A DNA stretch of 54,225 nt from an uncultured Elusimicrobiales bacterium (GTDB lineage: Bacteria; Elusimicrobiota; Elusimicrobia; Elusimicrobiales; Elusimicrobiaceae): NCBI GenBank assembly GCA_944326725.1, contig CALVFA010000049.1:1-54225 (forward strand). The letters are read 5' to 3'. Numbering within the stretch: the first letter of the stretch is position 1; each line of letters begins with the position of its first letter. This document shows positions 31,968-41,300 of this stretch, in pieces. Both the position numbers and the translations under genes were made by a program. The notes under the pieces are model-generated. The model was given only the letters and a program-made list of their open reading frames with translations, searched no databases and was not told the DNA's origin.

Positions 31968-33458
31968 ATGAATATGTTTAGAAAAATGGTGTTTTGTTTT
32001 GCTTTGCTGCTGGCGGGAGCGGGCGTTTTTGCTGCGCCTGCGCAGCCGGGTGCACCTCTTATTGTGGGGGGGAATTTTTCTGACCGGGTGAATACGCAGC
32101 AAACAATTATTTTTGACCAAAAAACGCGTGATGCCGAAATCGCGTCGCTTAATCAGCGCTTGAAAAATAAAGATTTTGCCGGCACCGTAAAGCGTATTAA
32201 TGAGTTGGCCTCTAAGAACTTTTTGGATCAACGTTTTTATCTGCTTTTGGCTATCGCCTATGATGGGTTGCATCAATATAATGACGTAATTTACTCAGCC
32301 GGAGAGGCTATAGCCGTAGCTCCGCAAGACCCGCGGGCCTATATTTTGCGTGCGCAGGCCTATTTACAAACGGGGGATTATGAACGCTGCCGCATTGATG
32401 CAGATAAAGCGCTTCGCCTAAATCCCAAATCCCAGCTGGCTCTTAAAGTAAAACGTGAGTTAGATGAAAAAACAAAAGCTTCCCTGTCCGTTAAATCTTC
32501 CGCCAAAGGACAGACGCAGACCCCGCAATGGCTGATTATATATTTCTTGGCGGTGGTGGGAGCGATTATTGTATTTATTTATTTGCGCTATGAAGATGTA
32601 TTCCGCCGCGGGCCAAAAACTGCTTTCAGCCGCCGCGAAGTAGAGGTCAAGGAACAATATGATTTTTTGCGTCAAATCGGCGAAGGCGGTATGGGAAAAG
32701 TGTATGAGGCCTATGATAAAGTGCTCAAACGCAAAGTGGCTATTAAACGCGTACGCCCGGAGCTGGTGCGCAGCGCCTATGTGCGTGAGCAGTTTTTGGC
32801 CGAAGCCCGCATGGTGGCTCTGTTGCGCCACCCCTGCATAGTGGAAATTTATACGGTTATTGAGTCTGAGAGCAGTCTCTATCTGGTGTTTGAATATGTA
32901 GACGGACAGACGTTGGAAACCCGCTTGGATATAGATGGACGCATCCCTTTTTCTGAGGCGAAAAAGATTTTTGATTATGTGTGCCGCGGTTTGCACTATG
33001 CCCACTCCCAAGATATTATCCATTGTGACTTAAAGCCTGGCAATATTATGATTAAGGAAGACGGTACTGCTAAAGTGATGGATTTCGGCGTAGCCAAAAA
33101 ATCTATGGAAGGCGATACCGGCGCCCGTACCGTCGCCGGCACGCCGGCTTATATGGCGCCGGAACAGCAGAAAGGATTTATGCGCAAGCAGTCAGACGTT
33201 TACTCTTTAGCCTTGTGTTTATATGAAGCGTTGGTGGGGCAGGTGCCCTGGAGCGTGAAAGGTTTTGATATTGCCACCAAGCGGGTTTATCCTCCTTCCC
33301 GCTTAGCGCCGGGTATTCCCAAAGAGATAGATAAATTGTTGGAAGATGCTTTGCGCGAAGACCCTAGAGAGCGCATACAAAGCATTGATGAATTCTGGTC
33401 CCGCCTCAACGCTATTGAGCCGCTGCCGGAAGAAGATTTAGAAAAAACGCATTATTAA
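31968..33458 (+). CDS. Ser/Thr protein kinase with an extracytoplasmic TPR-like N-terminal domain
   Basis: 496 residues. A signal peptide or signal anchor (FRKMVFCFALLLAGAGVFAAP) is followed by about 150 residues containing TPR-like helices (FYLLLAIAYDGLHQYNDVIY, AYILRAQAYLQTGDYERC). A transmembrane helix lies at about 183-201 (WLIIYFLAVVGAIIVFIYL), and the kinase domain fills the C-terminal half: IGEGGMGKVYEAYD, VAIKRVRPE, IIHCDLKPGNIMI, VMDFGVAKK, GTPAYMAPEQ. Catalytic residues are intact except that HRD is HCD. Bacterial kinases usually carry the kinase first and the sensor last, so this order is reversed, with the TPR region predicted outside the membrane. No ribosome site is visible. TAGAAT directly upstream suggests a very short leader. 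Confidence 0.9.
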   Translation: MNMFRKMVFCFALLLAGAGVFAAPAQPGAPLIVGGNFSDRVNTQQTIIFDQKTRDAEIASLNQRLKNKDFAGTVKRINELASKNFLDQRFYLLLAIAYDGLHQYNDVIYSAGEAIAVAPQDPRAYILRAQAYLQTGDYERCRIDADKALRLNPKSQLALKVKRELDEKTKASLSVKSSAKGQTQTPQWLIIYFLAVVGAIIVFIYLRYEDVFRRGPKTAFSRREVEVKEQYDFLRQIGEGGMGKVYEAYDKVLKRKVAIKRVRPELVRSAYVREQFLAEARMVALLRHPCIVEIYTVIESESSLYLVFEYVDGQTLETRLDIDGRIPFSEAKKIFDYVCRGLHYAHSQDIIHCDLKPGNIMIKEDGTAKVMDFGVAKKSMEGDTGARTVAGTPAYMAPEQQKGFMRKQSDVYSLALCLYEALVGQVPWSVKGFDIATKRVYPPSRLAPGIPKEIDKLLEDALREDPRERIQSIDEFWSRLNAIEPLPEEDLEKTHY

Positions 33459-33461
33459 ATT

Positions 33462-33490
33462 AAAACCGCACCGGAGAGTGCGGTTTTTTT
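33462..33490 (+). terminator. Terminator of the TPR-kinase gene
   Basis: AAAACCGCAC-CGGAGA-GTGCGGTTTT, followed by TTTATA. Confidence 0.9.
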
Positions 33491-33630
33491 ATACATACCG
33501 CTTGCCATAAACTGCGTGCATAAGCAGGGTAGGGGTGGGCGCGTGCCGCCCGCCAGGTGTATATTTGGCGTACCGCCCGTTGAGAGGGGCTTTTTAAAAA
33601 CGGCTGGGCCAAAAGCAAAATTATGGGTCC

Positions 33631-33742
33631 TTAAGTGCCATATTGTAGGGAGCAAGAGGGGTTGAGTGGCGGGTAAAACGTCATGTCTTTAAGTGTTATA
33701 TTGTAGGGGCTTTTTGCAAGCGGTTTAGTGGCAGATAAAACG
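33631..33742 (+). repeat. Two direct repeats of about 50 bp in the kinase-corA intergenic region
   Basis: TTAAGTGCCATATTGTAGGG...GAGTGGCGGGTAAAACG (33631-33680) and TTAAGTGTTATATTGTAGGG...TAGTGGCAGATAAAACG (33689-33742) are diverged copies. An inverted repeat CCTCACT/AGTGAGG follows at about 33773-33810. No reading frame or RNA family is recognised in the 400-base gap 33459-33860. Confidence 0.6.
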
Positions 33743-33822
33743 GCGCGAAGCGGAAATTTTGAAATAAAGTACCCTCACTCTCTCTGTGGCGCATATGGAA
33801 ATAGTGAGGACTTGAAATAAAA

Positions 33823-33852
33823 TAACTCCCCGGGTGTTCAGCCCGGGGGTTA
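33823..33852 (-). terminator. Terminator of corA
   Basis: AAC-T-CCCCGGG pairs with CCCGGGG-GGTT in the bases immediately after the minus-strand stop. Confidence 0.8.
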
Positions 33853-33860
33853 TGGAAAAG

Positions 33861-34775
33861 TTACCAATTTTTGTGCCGCCAATACAGCATGACCAGCCAC
33901 ACGGATACCAGCCCCAGCCCCAGCAAGACCCAAAAGGCGTCGGGGTGGTGTTCCATGGGCAGCGCTACGTTCATGCCGTACATACTGGCAATCAACGTGG
34001 GCACCATGAGTGAAATGGTAATAATGTTGAGTTTCTTAATCAGCAGGTTTAAGTTATTGCTGACAATGCTGGCGCGCGCGCCTAACATCTGCGCCAAGAT
34101 GTTGGAGTAGATGTCTGCCTGGGTTTTGCATTGCAGGTTTTCTACGATGATATCGTCCAGCATTTCATCATCGTTATCGTCAAAGCCAATGCGGGCGGAA
34201 AGGTTGCGCATTTTTTCAAACACAAAGCCGTTGGCGGCAATGGCCTCTGCATAATAGACCAAGCTTTTTTCCAGGCTGAAGAGGTTGAGCAAGTAGGTGT
34301 TGTCCATAGATTCATTCATCTTGTCTTCAATCTCTTCGGAAATTAGGTGAATAATGCGCAGGTGTTCTATATAATGGGAAATGGCGTTGTACACCAGTTT
34401 TAAGAAAACATTTTTGATAGAAGAAACCGTTTGAAAGCGTTTGCCTACAAAAAGCGGAATATCTTCCGCCAGTACGATGACCAGTTTGTCTTCAAACAAA
34501 AAGGTACCCACCGAAGCGACCTTAAATTCCAGCTGGTCCTTGCCGGAATAGTTCTTGGGTCGTTTGTAAATCATAACGATGTGCTCCGGCTCAAATTCCA
34601 AACGGGGGAGCTCATCAGGGTCTAGGGCGGAGGCCAGCGTGTGCTCGTCTATCTGAAAATCAGTTACCAGCAGGCGTTGTTCTTCCACCGTCGGATTGGT
34701 AAACAAATAGATCTGGGCTTTTTCTTCTTCGGTCTGGCAAAGTTTGCGCTCTGCAATGTTGTATTTGGTCAACAT
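33861..34775 (-). CDS. corA: CorA-type magnesium/divalent cation channel
   Basis: 304 residues. A large acidic N-terminal domain is followed by a long helix region (SIKNVFLKLVYNAISHYIEH...IEDKMNES) and two C-terminal membrane helices. The first helix ends in YGMNV, the invariant GMN selectivity motif, in LMVPTLIASMYGMNVALP, and the second is FWVLLGLGLVSVWLVMLYW with a basic tail. This order is diagnostic of CorA pentamers for Mg2+ (or Co2+/Ni2+) entry. Some relatives act in efflux. Monocistronic, with no M-box riboswitch seen in the short upstream region. Confidence 0.92.
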   Translation of the reverse strand: MLTKYNIAERKLCQTEEEKAQIYLFTNPTVEEQRLLVTDFQIDEHTLASALDPDELPRLEFEPEHIVMIYKRPKNYSGKDQLEFKVASVGTFLFEDKLVIVLAEDIPLFVGKRFQTVSSIKNVFLKLVYNAISHYIEHLRIIHLISEEIEDKMNESMDNTYLLNLFSLEKSLVYYAEAIAANGFVFEKMRNLSARIGFDDNDDEMLDDIIVENLQCKTQADIYSNILAQMLGARASIVSNNLNLLIKKLNIITISLMVPTLIASMYGMNVALPMEHHPDAFWVLLGLGLVSVWLVMLYWRHKNW

Positions 34776-34997
34776 AAAACACCCGCTTTGTAAAGTTCTT
34801 TTTATATGATAACACCTCGGGGGCGGGTTGTAAAGTTTTTTGTTTGCCGGATTGGTTTTTGCTGTGCCTGCCGGCGCGGGAAAAAATTTGTGTGCGGTTC
34901 TGTCATAAGAGCCCCCGCCATTGCCGCCGCACAGACCGCGCGGCGGGGGGATTGTTTTTGGTATAGTATATATATCTTAATGATAAGGACTTCTGCC

Positions 34998-35750
34998 ATG
35001 ACACTTCTTTTCTCTAAAAAACGCAAAGCCGGCCTAAAAGAACTCTCCGGCGCTAAGAAATATTTGAAACATTTGCATTGTAATTTGGACCTTCCCAAAA
35101 AAGCGGTCATTTGTCCGCTTTCTTCCTTAACGAAGTACGCGCTGAGCCAGGGCCAGTTTGAGCATTATAACTGTGAGGCTGACATTTATGTGGAGCGCAA
35201 AAAAGGCTTCTCTTATGTGACGGGATTTGGAGTCGGGGCCCCGGCTATGGCTATGGCACTGGAGGTGCTGATAGCGCTGGGAGTAAAAGAGTTTGTGCTT
35301 ATTGGTCTAGCGGGCTCTCTGCAGCCGGAAGTGCTGGCGGCTGACCTTGTGCTTTGCGATGGAGCCTTAGCTGATGACGGCATTTCCGCCCATTATGTGC
35401 CGGAAGAGTTTATCCGTCCGGCGGCGGTATTGACGAAAAAATTGGACGGGGTTTTGCACCGGGCCAGCTTAGACCACCACACCGGCCCTACCTGGACGAC
35501 GGACGCTATTTTCCGCGAAACTGCCGAAGAAGTGGCCCATTACCAAAAGAAAAATATTTTAACGGTAGAAATGGAAGTTTCCGCTTTCTTTGCCATTTGT
35601 ACCCAGAAAAAAGTAAAAGCGGCGGCGGCTTTTGTAATTAGTGATGAATTGTTCCGCCTAAAATGGGAGCCGCATTTTGGAGAAAAGCCGATATTCCAAC
35701 ATCTCTATGCGCTCTACCACGCGGCGGTAAAGACATTGACTAGCAAATAA
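34998..35750 (+). CDS. Nucleoside phosphorylase (PNP/UDP family 1)
   Basis: 250 residues. VTGFGVGAPAMAMALEVLIALG and FVLIGLAGSLQPEV provide the phosphate and nucleoside loops of the family. TGPTWTTDAIFRET and ILTVEMEVSAFFAIC contain the conserved ribose-binding Glu-Met-Glu motif, and AFVISDELF the base-recognising Asp. It would cleave a purine or pyrimidine nucleoside with phosphate. Uridine phosphorylase is the closest reading, but the substrate cannot be fixed. The start is the ATG preceded by AAGGAC. The frame is open 64 codons further upstream only because the region lacks stops. Confidence 0.85.
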   Translation: MTLLFSKKRKAGLKELSGAKKYLKHLHCNLDLPKKAVICPLSSLTKYALSQGQFEHYNCEADIYVERKKGFSYVTGFGVGAPAMAMALEVLIALGVKEFVLIGLAGSLQPEVLAADLVLCDGALADDGISAHYVPEEFIRPAAVLTKKLDGVLHRASLDHHTGPTWTTDAIFRETAEEVAHYQKKNILTVEMEVSAFFAICTQKKVKAAAAFVISDELFRLKWEPHFGEKPIFQHLYALYHAAVKTLTSK

Positions 35751-35760
35751 AGCTTTACAA

Positions 35761-35788
35761 AAACCCGGGATAAGCCCGGGTTTTTATT
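35761..35788 (+). terminator. Terminator of the phosphorylase gene
   Basis: AAACCCGGG-ATAAG-CCCGGGTTT, followed by TTATTTT. Confidence 0.9.
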
Positions 35789-35875
35789 TTTCTGCGGTTT
35801 AATGAATGCTTTAAGCAAAGTGCTGCGGTTAATTTGGCCGGGCGCAGAAAAGAATACTGCGCGGTTTGCGAAGCT

Positions 35876-36961
35876 TTAAAGTTTAAGCCATTTGAATTCA
35901 AAAAACAGCACCGTGCCAAAAACAAGCACCGGCCCCCAGCCAGCCAGGAAAGGATTTATATATCCGTTCTCCCCTATAGAAGTAATCATGCTGATCAGCC
36001 ACCAAAAAGTAAACGCAATCACCATGGACGCAATAATATTTAAAATTTTGCTTTTGCGGCGCAGGCTAATGGCAAAAGGCATGCCCAGCAGACACATAAT
36101 CAGCGTGACGAACGGAGTGGCCAGCTTGGCCTGCCGTTCCGTTTCTGCGGCGTAAGTGGCCAGCCCGGTACGTTTGAAAAATTGAATGCGTTTGGTCAGC
36201 CCGCGTATGCTTAAGAGTTTGTTTTCCGTGCGGTTTACAGACATATCCTGCGGTTTTAATTCCACCGGGCTGTCTGCCTGTTCAAAGTGCTCATCTTCCG
36301 TGTCCAGCTCATCTATAAAAGTACGGTGCGTGCCCTGTTCAAATACCCAGCGGTGCGTGTCAGCGTCCCATACCATGCGCTTAGCCACAAACTGCGAAGC
36401 AATGTTCCACAAGCTGTCATAGGTGTCTAGTGAAACGTCTTGCATAACGCCGCTGCTGAGATCCACCGTTTTGGCAAAGAGCATTTGGTTGTCGGATATT
36501 TTCATAGCTACGTCTGATACGGCGTTGAGGTTAAAGTTGTCTTCCGGCTTGATTTTTGTGTAATAGAGGGTTTCTGCTTTGAGGTTAAGCGGCGGGACAA
36601 TAAACTCCTGCACCGCCATCGTCAGCGCCGCCACCAGGATAATGCACATCACCACCGGTTTAAACAGCTGCCGGGGGGAAAACCCGCTGGCTACGCAGGC
36701 GGTCCATTCGCCGGAAGATACCATTTCGGATATGACGGATATGGCACCTAGCAGGCAGGCCACCGGCATAATGGTGGTCAGCCAACTGGGGAACGTGAGC
36801 AAAGAATAGGTCAGCACCGCGCCTAATGTGGAGTAACCGTTGCTGAGCGTTTTGAGTTTTTCAAACGTATCTCCCAGCACCACCAGCGCGGCAAATACGC
36901 CCATCGCAAAGAAGAAAGGCCCCCAAAACTTTTTGGCAATATAGCGGAAAATGCGGCTCAT
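35876..36961 (-). CDS. lptG: LPS export permease LptG
   Basis: 361 residues of the YjgP/YjgQ family: three N-terminal membrane helices, a periplasmic beta-jellyroll (about residues 120-250) and three C-terminal helices. SRIFRYIAKKFWGPFFFAMGVF is the typical start. SWLTTIMPVACLLGAISVISEM and GEWTACVASGFSPRQLFKPV form the conserved coupling segment to the LptB ATPase. With LptF and LptB (not in the window) it extracts LPS from the inner membrane. The start is the ATG that shares one base with the lptF stop (TAATG). The frame is open 22 codons further. LptG is called because it is the downstream member of the pair, as in most Gram-negatives. Confidence 0.9.
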   Translation of the reverse strand: MSRIFRYIAKKFWGPFFFAMGVFAALVVLGDTFEKLKTLSNGYSTLGAVLTYSLLTFPSWLTTIMPVACLLGAISVISEMVSSGEWTACVASGFSPRQLFKPVVMCIILVAALTMAVQEFIVPPLNLKAETLYYTKIKPEDNFNLNAVSDVAMKISDNQMLFAKTVDLSSGVMQDVSLDTYDSLWNIASQFVAKRMVWDADTHRWVFEQGTHRTFIDELDTEDEHFEQADSPVELKPQDMSVNRTENKLLSIRGLTKRIQFFKRTGLATYAAETERQAKLATPFVTLIMCLLGMPFAISLRRKSKILNIIASMVIAFTFWWLISMITSIGENGYINPFLAGWGPVLVFGTVLFFEFKWLKL

Positions 36962-38064
36962 TAAATGTTTAACCTCTTTTTCCATAAATACCAGGCCGCC
37001 ACCGCCCCTGCTGCAATAGGCAGCCACGGCGCCGGATAGGCCAGCAGAGCATATTTTTTGCCTATACTCAGGCCCAGCGTCATCAACAGATAAAACGTAA
37101 AAATGATAATCACGCTAAAAAGCATACCCCAGCCTTTGTTGCTGCGCTTGCCCAGGGAAAAGCCCAGCGGACAGCTGACCAGCAGTAGTATCAGCGGGGC
37201 AAAAGCCATCACATTGCGTACGCTGGCTTCAGTGCGGTATTCAGCTTTCTGCTCAGGGGAAAGACCGCCCTGGCGCAGCCGGCGGAAAATTTTGGTGGTA
37301 GTCAGCTCCCCTACCCGCTCTTTGCGGTGATAATCACGCGTGAGGGAAATGCTCATAGTATAGTTGTCAAAATTGGCCGCCACAATGCTGGTGGGGTCTT
37401 TGGCGTCTATGCGCTGCATTTGCCCGTCTTTAAGCTGCAGGCCGATGGCCTTGTCGGTTAAAATAATTTTGCCGGAGGTGGCGTTTACTTTGGTGCTTAG
37501 GGCTCCCTCGTCTTTTTTGCGTATTAAGTGAATCATGCGCGCCACGTCTGTATCTTCGTCTAAATCTTCCAAATATAAATCCCATTCACCCAGGTTTAAA
37601 AAGGTTTTGGGCTCCAGGGTAACTTTGGTAATTTTCTGGCGGGCTTCCTCTCTGCGCTCTACAAAGCGTTTGTAGCTGCGGGGGGTGACCCAGTTAGCTA
37701 AAAAGAAGAGCAAAACCGTAAGCCCAATGGCGCAGAAAAGAAGCGGCCGGACAATTTCTTTAAAAGAAAATCCCGCCGCGCGCAGGGCAATCAGTTCGCC
37801 GTGTTCGCTCATATTGGTCAGCGTGAGCAAAATGGCAATTTGAAAAGCCATGGGCGCTGCCATGGTAAAAACGTCCGGCATGATGTTAAGCAAAGAAGAG
37901 ATAATCCACGCCCAGCTGGTGCCGTATGTCATGGCCATGTCCATAATGCGGATAAACTGGTTCATGAAGATAACAAACATCAAAATCCCAACCACCCCTG
38001 TAAAAAAGGTAATCAGGCTTTTGGCTATATAGCGGGTAAAAATGGAAGGGCGCGCTATCTTCAT
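36961..38064 (-). CDS. lptF: LPS export permease LptF
   Basis: 367 residues, the same six-helix family: FTRYIAKSLITFFTGVVGILMF, MPDVFTMAAPMAFQIAILLTLTNMSEHGELIALRAAGFSF (shown in part, coupling helix), a periplasmic jellyroll, and C-terminal helices including APLILLLVSCPLGFSLG. It is the first gene of the lptF-lptG unit, overlapping the second by one base. The operon is divergent from the SprA-like gene across 290 bases that hold no recognised element apart from AT-rich promoter-like sequence near 38320. Confidence 0.9.
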   Translation of the reverse strand: MKIARPSIFTRYIAKSLITFFTGVVGILMFVIFMNQFIRIMDMAMTYGTSWAWIISSLLNIMPDVFTMAAPMAFQIAILLTLTNMSEHGELIALRAAGFSFKEIVRPLLFCAIGLTVLLFFLANWVTPRSYKRFVERREEARQKITKVTLEPKTFLNLGEWDLYLEDLDEDTDVARMIHLIRKKDEGALSTKVNATSGKIILTDKAIGLQLKDGQMQRIDAKDPTSIVAANFDNYTMSISLTRDYHRKERVGELTTTKIFRRLRQGGLSPEQKAEYRTEASVRNVMAFAPLILLLVSCPLGFSLGKRSNKGWGMLFSVIIIFTFYLLMTLGLSIGKKYALLAYPAPWLPIAAGAVAAWYLWKKRLNI

Positions 38065-38354
38065 AGTTATATTTTATTCTAACAAATATCGCGCGCGTTC
38101 GTGCGGCTTCTTGTTTGTCAAAACGGCAGCTTAGGGGGCTTCTGGCGCGGAGCCTGTTTAATGCAGAATATAAAAGAGATGTAAAAAGAGAGTGGCGTTT
38201 TTATGTATGGGGCGCGTGTGCTTTCAAGGCGGACACGCCAAAAGAGAAATCTATTTTCCGGCATAGTGTATTTGCCGGCGTTTTGTAATCTCATTTTACC
38301 GTGCCAAACGGGGTAAATATTATACAATGGGAGAATGAGGTTTTTTACCGTCTT

Positions 38355-41300
38355 ATGAAAACCGCACGGCTGGTTTTGTGCCTTTTTCTTATCCCCCAGT
38401 TGCTTTTCGGCCCGTATCTGCAGGCCGAAACGCTGCCGTATCGGCTGGTGGACAGGGACAAGTATGACTTGTTTGAAGACGAGCGCAAAGCCAAAGCCGA
38501 AGAAGAGCTGATTATCCAAGACATCCCCGACGACGCCCAGCTGCTCAAATATACCAATGAATTTTGGCGTCAGGCCGTTACGGCGGTGGAGGGGGATTAT
38601 ACGCTGGATAAAGAGCCGGAGCCTATCCCGGATTTGACGCTGCTTAACCCCACCCTTTCTTTGCCGCTTTACGGCACCAATGTCGCCTTGACGGGGCGCT
38701 ATGTCATCGGGTTTAAATTGGACGCCAAGCGCTATATGCAGGACGCCAACAATGACATAGAAGAGCGCAATACCCAGAGTTTTTCCTTGGAACAGCAAAT
38801 GCAGCTGAAAATGCAGGGTAAAATTTTGGACCGCATTTTTGTAGATATTGACTATGACGATGAGAGGGAAGAGGAGAAAACCCTCTCTGTAGCCTACCGC
38901 GGCAAAGCCGGCGAGCTGGTGCAGTCTGCTGAATTTGGTGATATTAATTTGTCTTTGCCGCAGACGGAGTTTATTGCTTATGAGAAACAGCTTTTCGGTG
39001 CCAAGGTGCATTTGCAGCATAAAGATTTAGATGTCAATATCATCGGCAGCCAAACCAAAGGTACCAGCAAGCAGAAGCAGTTCGTCGGAAGCAGCGTGTT
39101 TGAAATTGTCACCATAAAAGACACCGATTATGTGCGCCGCACCTATTATGATTTGACTTTCGGCTCCAATACGCCCGCCGGTTCTAATTTGACGTGGGAA
39201 ACCACTATCGGCAACATCGCCCCCGGCACCGAAGAGGTGTATATGGACACCAACACGACCGGCGGCGATTATGTGCCCGTTTCTTTGCAGGCGCGTGATT
39301 ATAGCGATGATACGGCGGTTTATTCCGGCACGTTTAAGCTGCTGCAGCGCGGGGTGGATTACACGGTGGATTACAGCCGCGGCATTATCCAGTTTACTTC
39401 CGCCCGCACCGCCGCCAGCGTAATTGCCGTAAACTATCAAAATACTTCCGGCCAATGGCTCAGCCCGGATCAAACCCGCCCTTACCTGATTAAAACCGAA
39501 AACGAAAAAGGAATAGGCGGCTCCGTCTGCCCTTCAGACGCCAGTGCCAGCGGGCAGCTGGGCTGCCGTATGGAGATGAAAACTTTCTATAACATTGGTG
39601 CCCAGCAGATTACGCGCGATAACGGCAAAGGTAACTTTATGCTCAACTTGTTGGACGCCAACGGGCAGGACGTGGGCTCTACCGCCAGCCCGCGCCAGGT
39701 GTACCCTACCACCATAGATGTGGATTTTGACAAAGGCGTTTTTGAATTGCAAAGCCGCATGAACGACGACCAAGGCCTCTACAACCCCACGCCAACCTCT
39801 TCTAAAAACCGCACCTTTCAGGTGGAATATACTTCTACGGTAAAGACATATTTTGTAGAAGCGGGCATTGTAATAGAGTCCGAATCGGTCAAATTAAATG
39901 GTCAGCAGCTGCAGCGCAATAACGACTATTACATTGACTATACGTCCGGTTATTTAACCATTTACAACGGGGATAGAATTACGGAAGATTCCGTCATTGA
40001 TATCACATATGATACGACGGGCGGCTCCAACTCCAATAACTCATTAATCGGCGGGCGGCTGGACTATAAACTTTTTGACAAAATTAAATTGGGCGCCACC
40101 GCCTTAAAAGAAGGCTGGGACCAGCCCGACTCCGTGCCGCAGGTGGGCAATTACGCGCAAGATTTGTTGGTTTACGGGGCCGACATTAATGCCAAAGATT
40201 TAAAGGTGACCCAAGACCTCTCTGTGGATTTCGGCGCAGAGGTAGCCCATAGCGTCAAAAATGAAAACGCCTACGGCTATGCCATGGTGGACAGTATGAA
40301 CGAAACCAATGTGCAAACCTCCGGCAGCAATATCTTTTATGACTGGACCATAGCCGCCAACCCCAATGGCAACCCCGCTTTTATCAGCTCCGTAGCATGG
40401 GATACGCAAGAATTGCCAGTGCTGGAAATTAATCCGCATGCGGTGGGTACATATAATGAGAAACAACAGGTATTGGTCATCAATTACGACTTTACCAACA
40501 TCATGACCAAGCGCGCGCCGGACGGCACTTCTTTAGAGGATCACGATGAAATTTCCTTGGTCTATCCGCTCAGTACCAGCGGGGTGGATTTGTCTGATAA
40601 AACATCTTTTGAATTGACCATGCTTGGCGAAGGCAAAACCACCGCCGCCCCGCAGATAGACATTACTTTTGGTAACATCAGCGAGCGGTCCGACTCTGCC
40701 AACCCGGCAGTGGTGCCCGACGGTCTGATACCAAACGGATATGGTATGTACACTTCCTGCAGCCCGGACACTCCCGCCCCCAAAACCGAAGATGTGAACT
40801 GCTTAAAAACGCTGGCCCCTAATGAGGACCAAGGCTGGTGGTTTGCCAACCCGGACGGCACGCTGGAGCGCTTTAATCCGTTTGTCAACAACCTCTACAA
40901 CCCCGAACGCCAACCCAACGGTCGTATTGATACCCAGGATTTAAACGGCAACGGCAAATACGATGAAGAAGATATCAATGTGGGCGGACATTTTGGTTAT
41001 AACGGCTTGGCTATTGACGGTCTGACGGACAGCAGCCTTTCCTATGACGGGTGGCAAACATTCACCAGCCCATTAAACATTGCAGAAGCCGATAAAAGCA
41101 ACTGGACGGCGGTGCGTCACTTGCGTATTACGCTGAAATTAACAGAAGAAATGAAAGCACAGGGCCGCTATAAAGGTACGGTAAAAATTGCCAATGTGTC
41201 TTTGTCGGGTACAGCGTGGAACACGCTGGAAAGCGTCAACCCGGACCAGCTGGCCGTGTCGGGCATCAACAATGTAGACAACACCAATTATGTGCCTATT

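Noticed and set aside
38118-39020. 300-codon minus-strand open frame under the start of the SprA-like gene
   Set aside because: Antisense shadow of a gene with a signal peptide and clear family landmarks; no family and no ribosome site.
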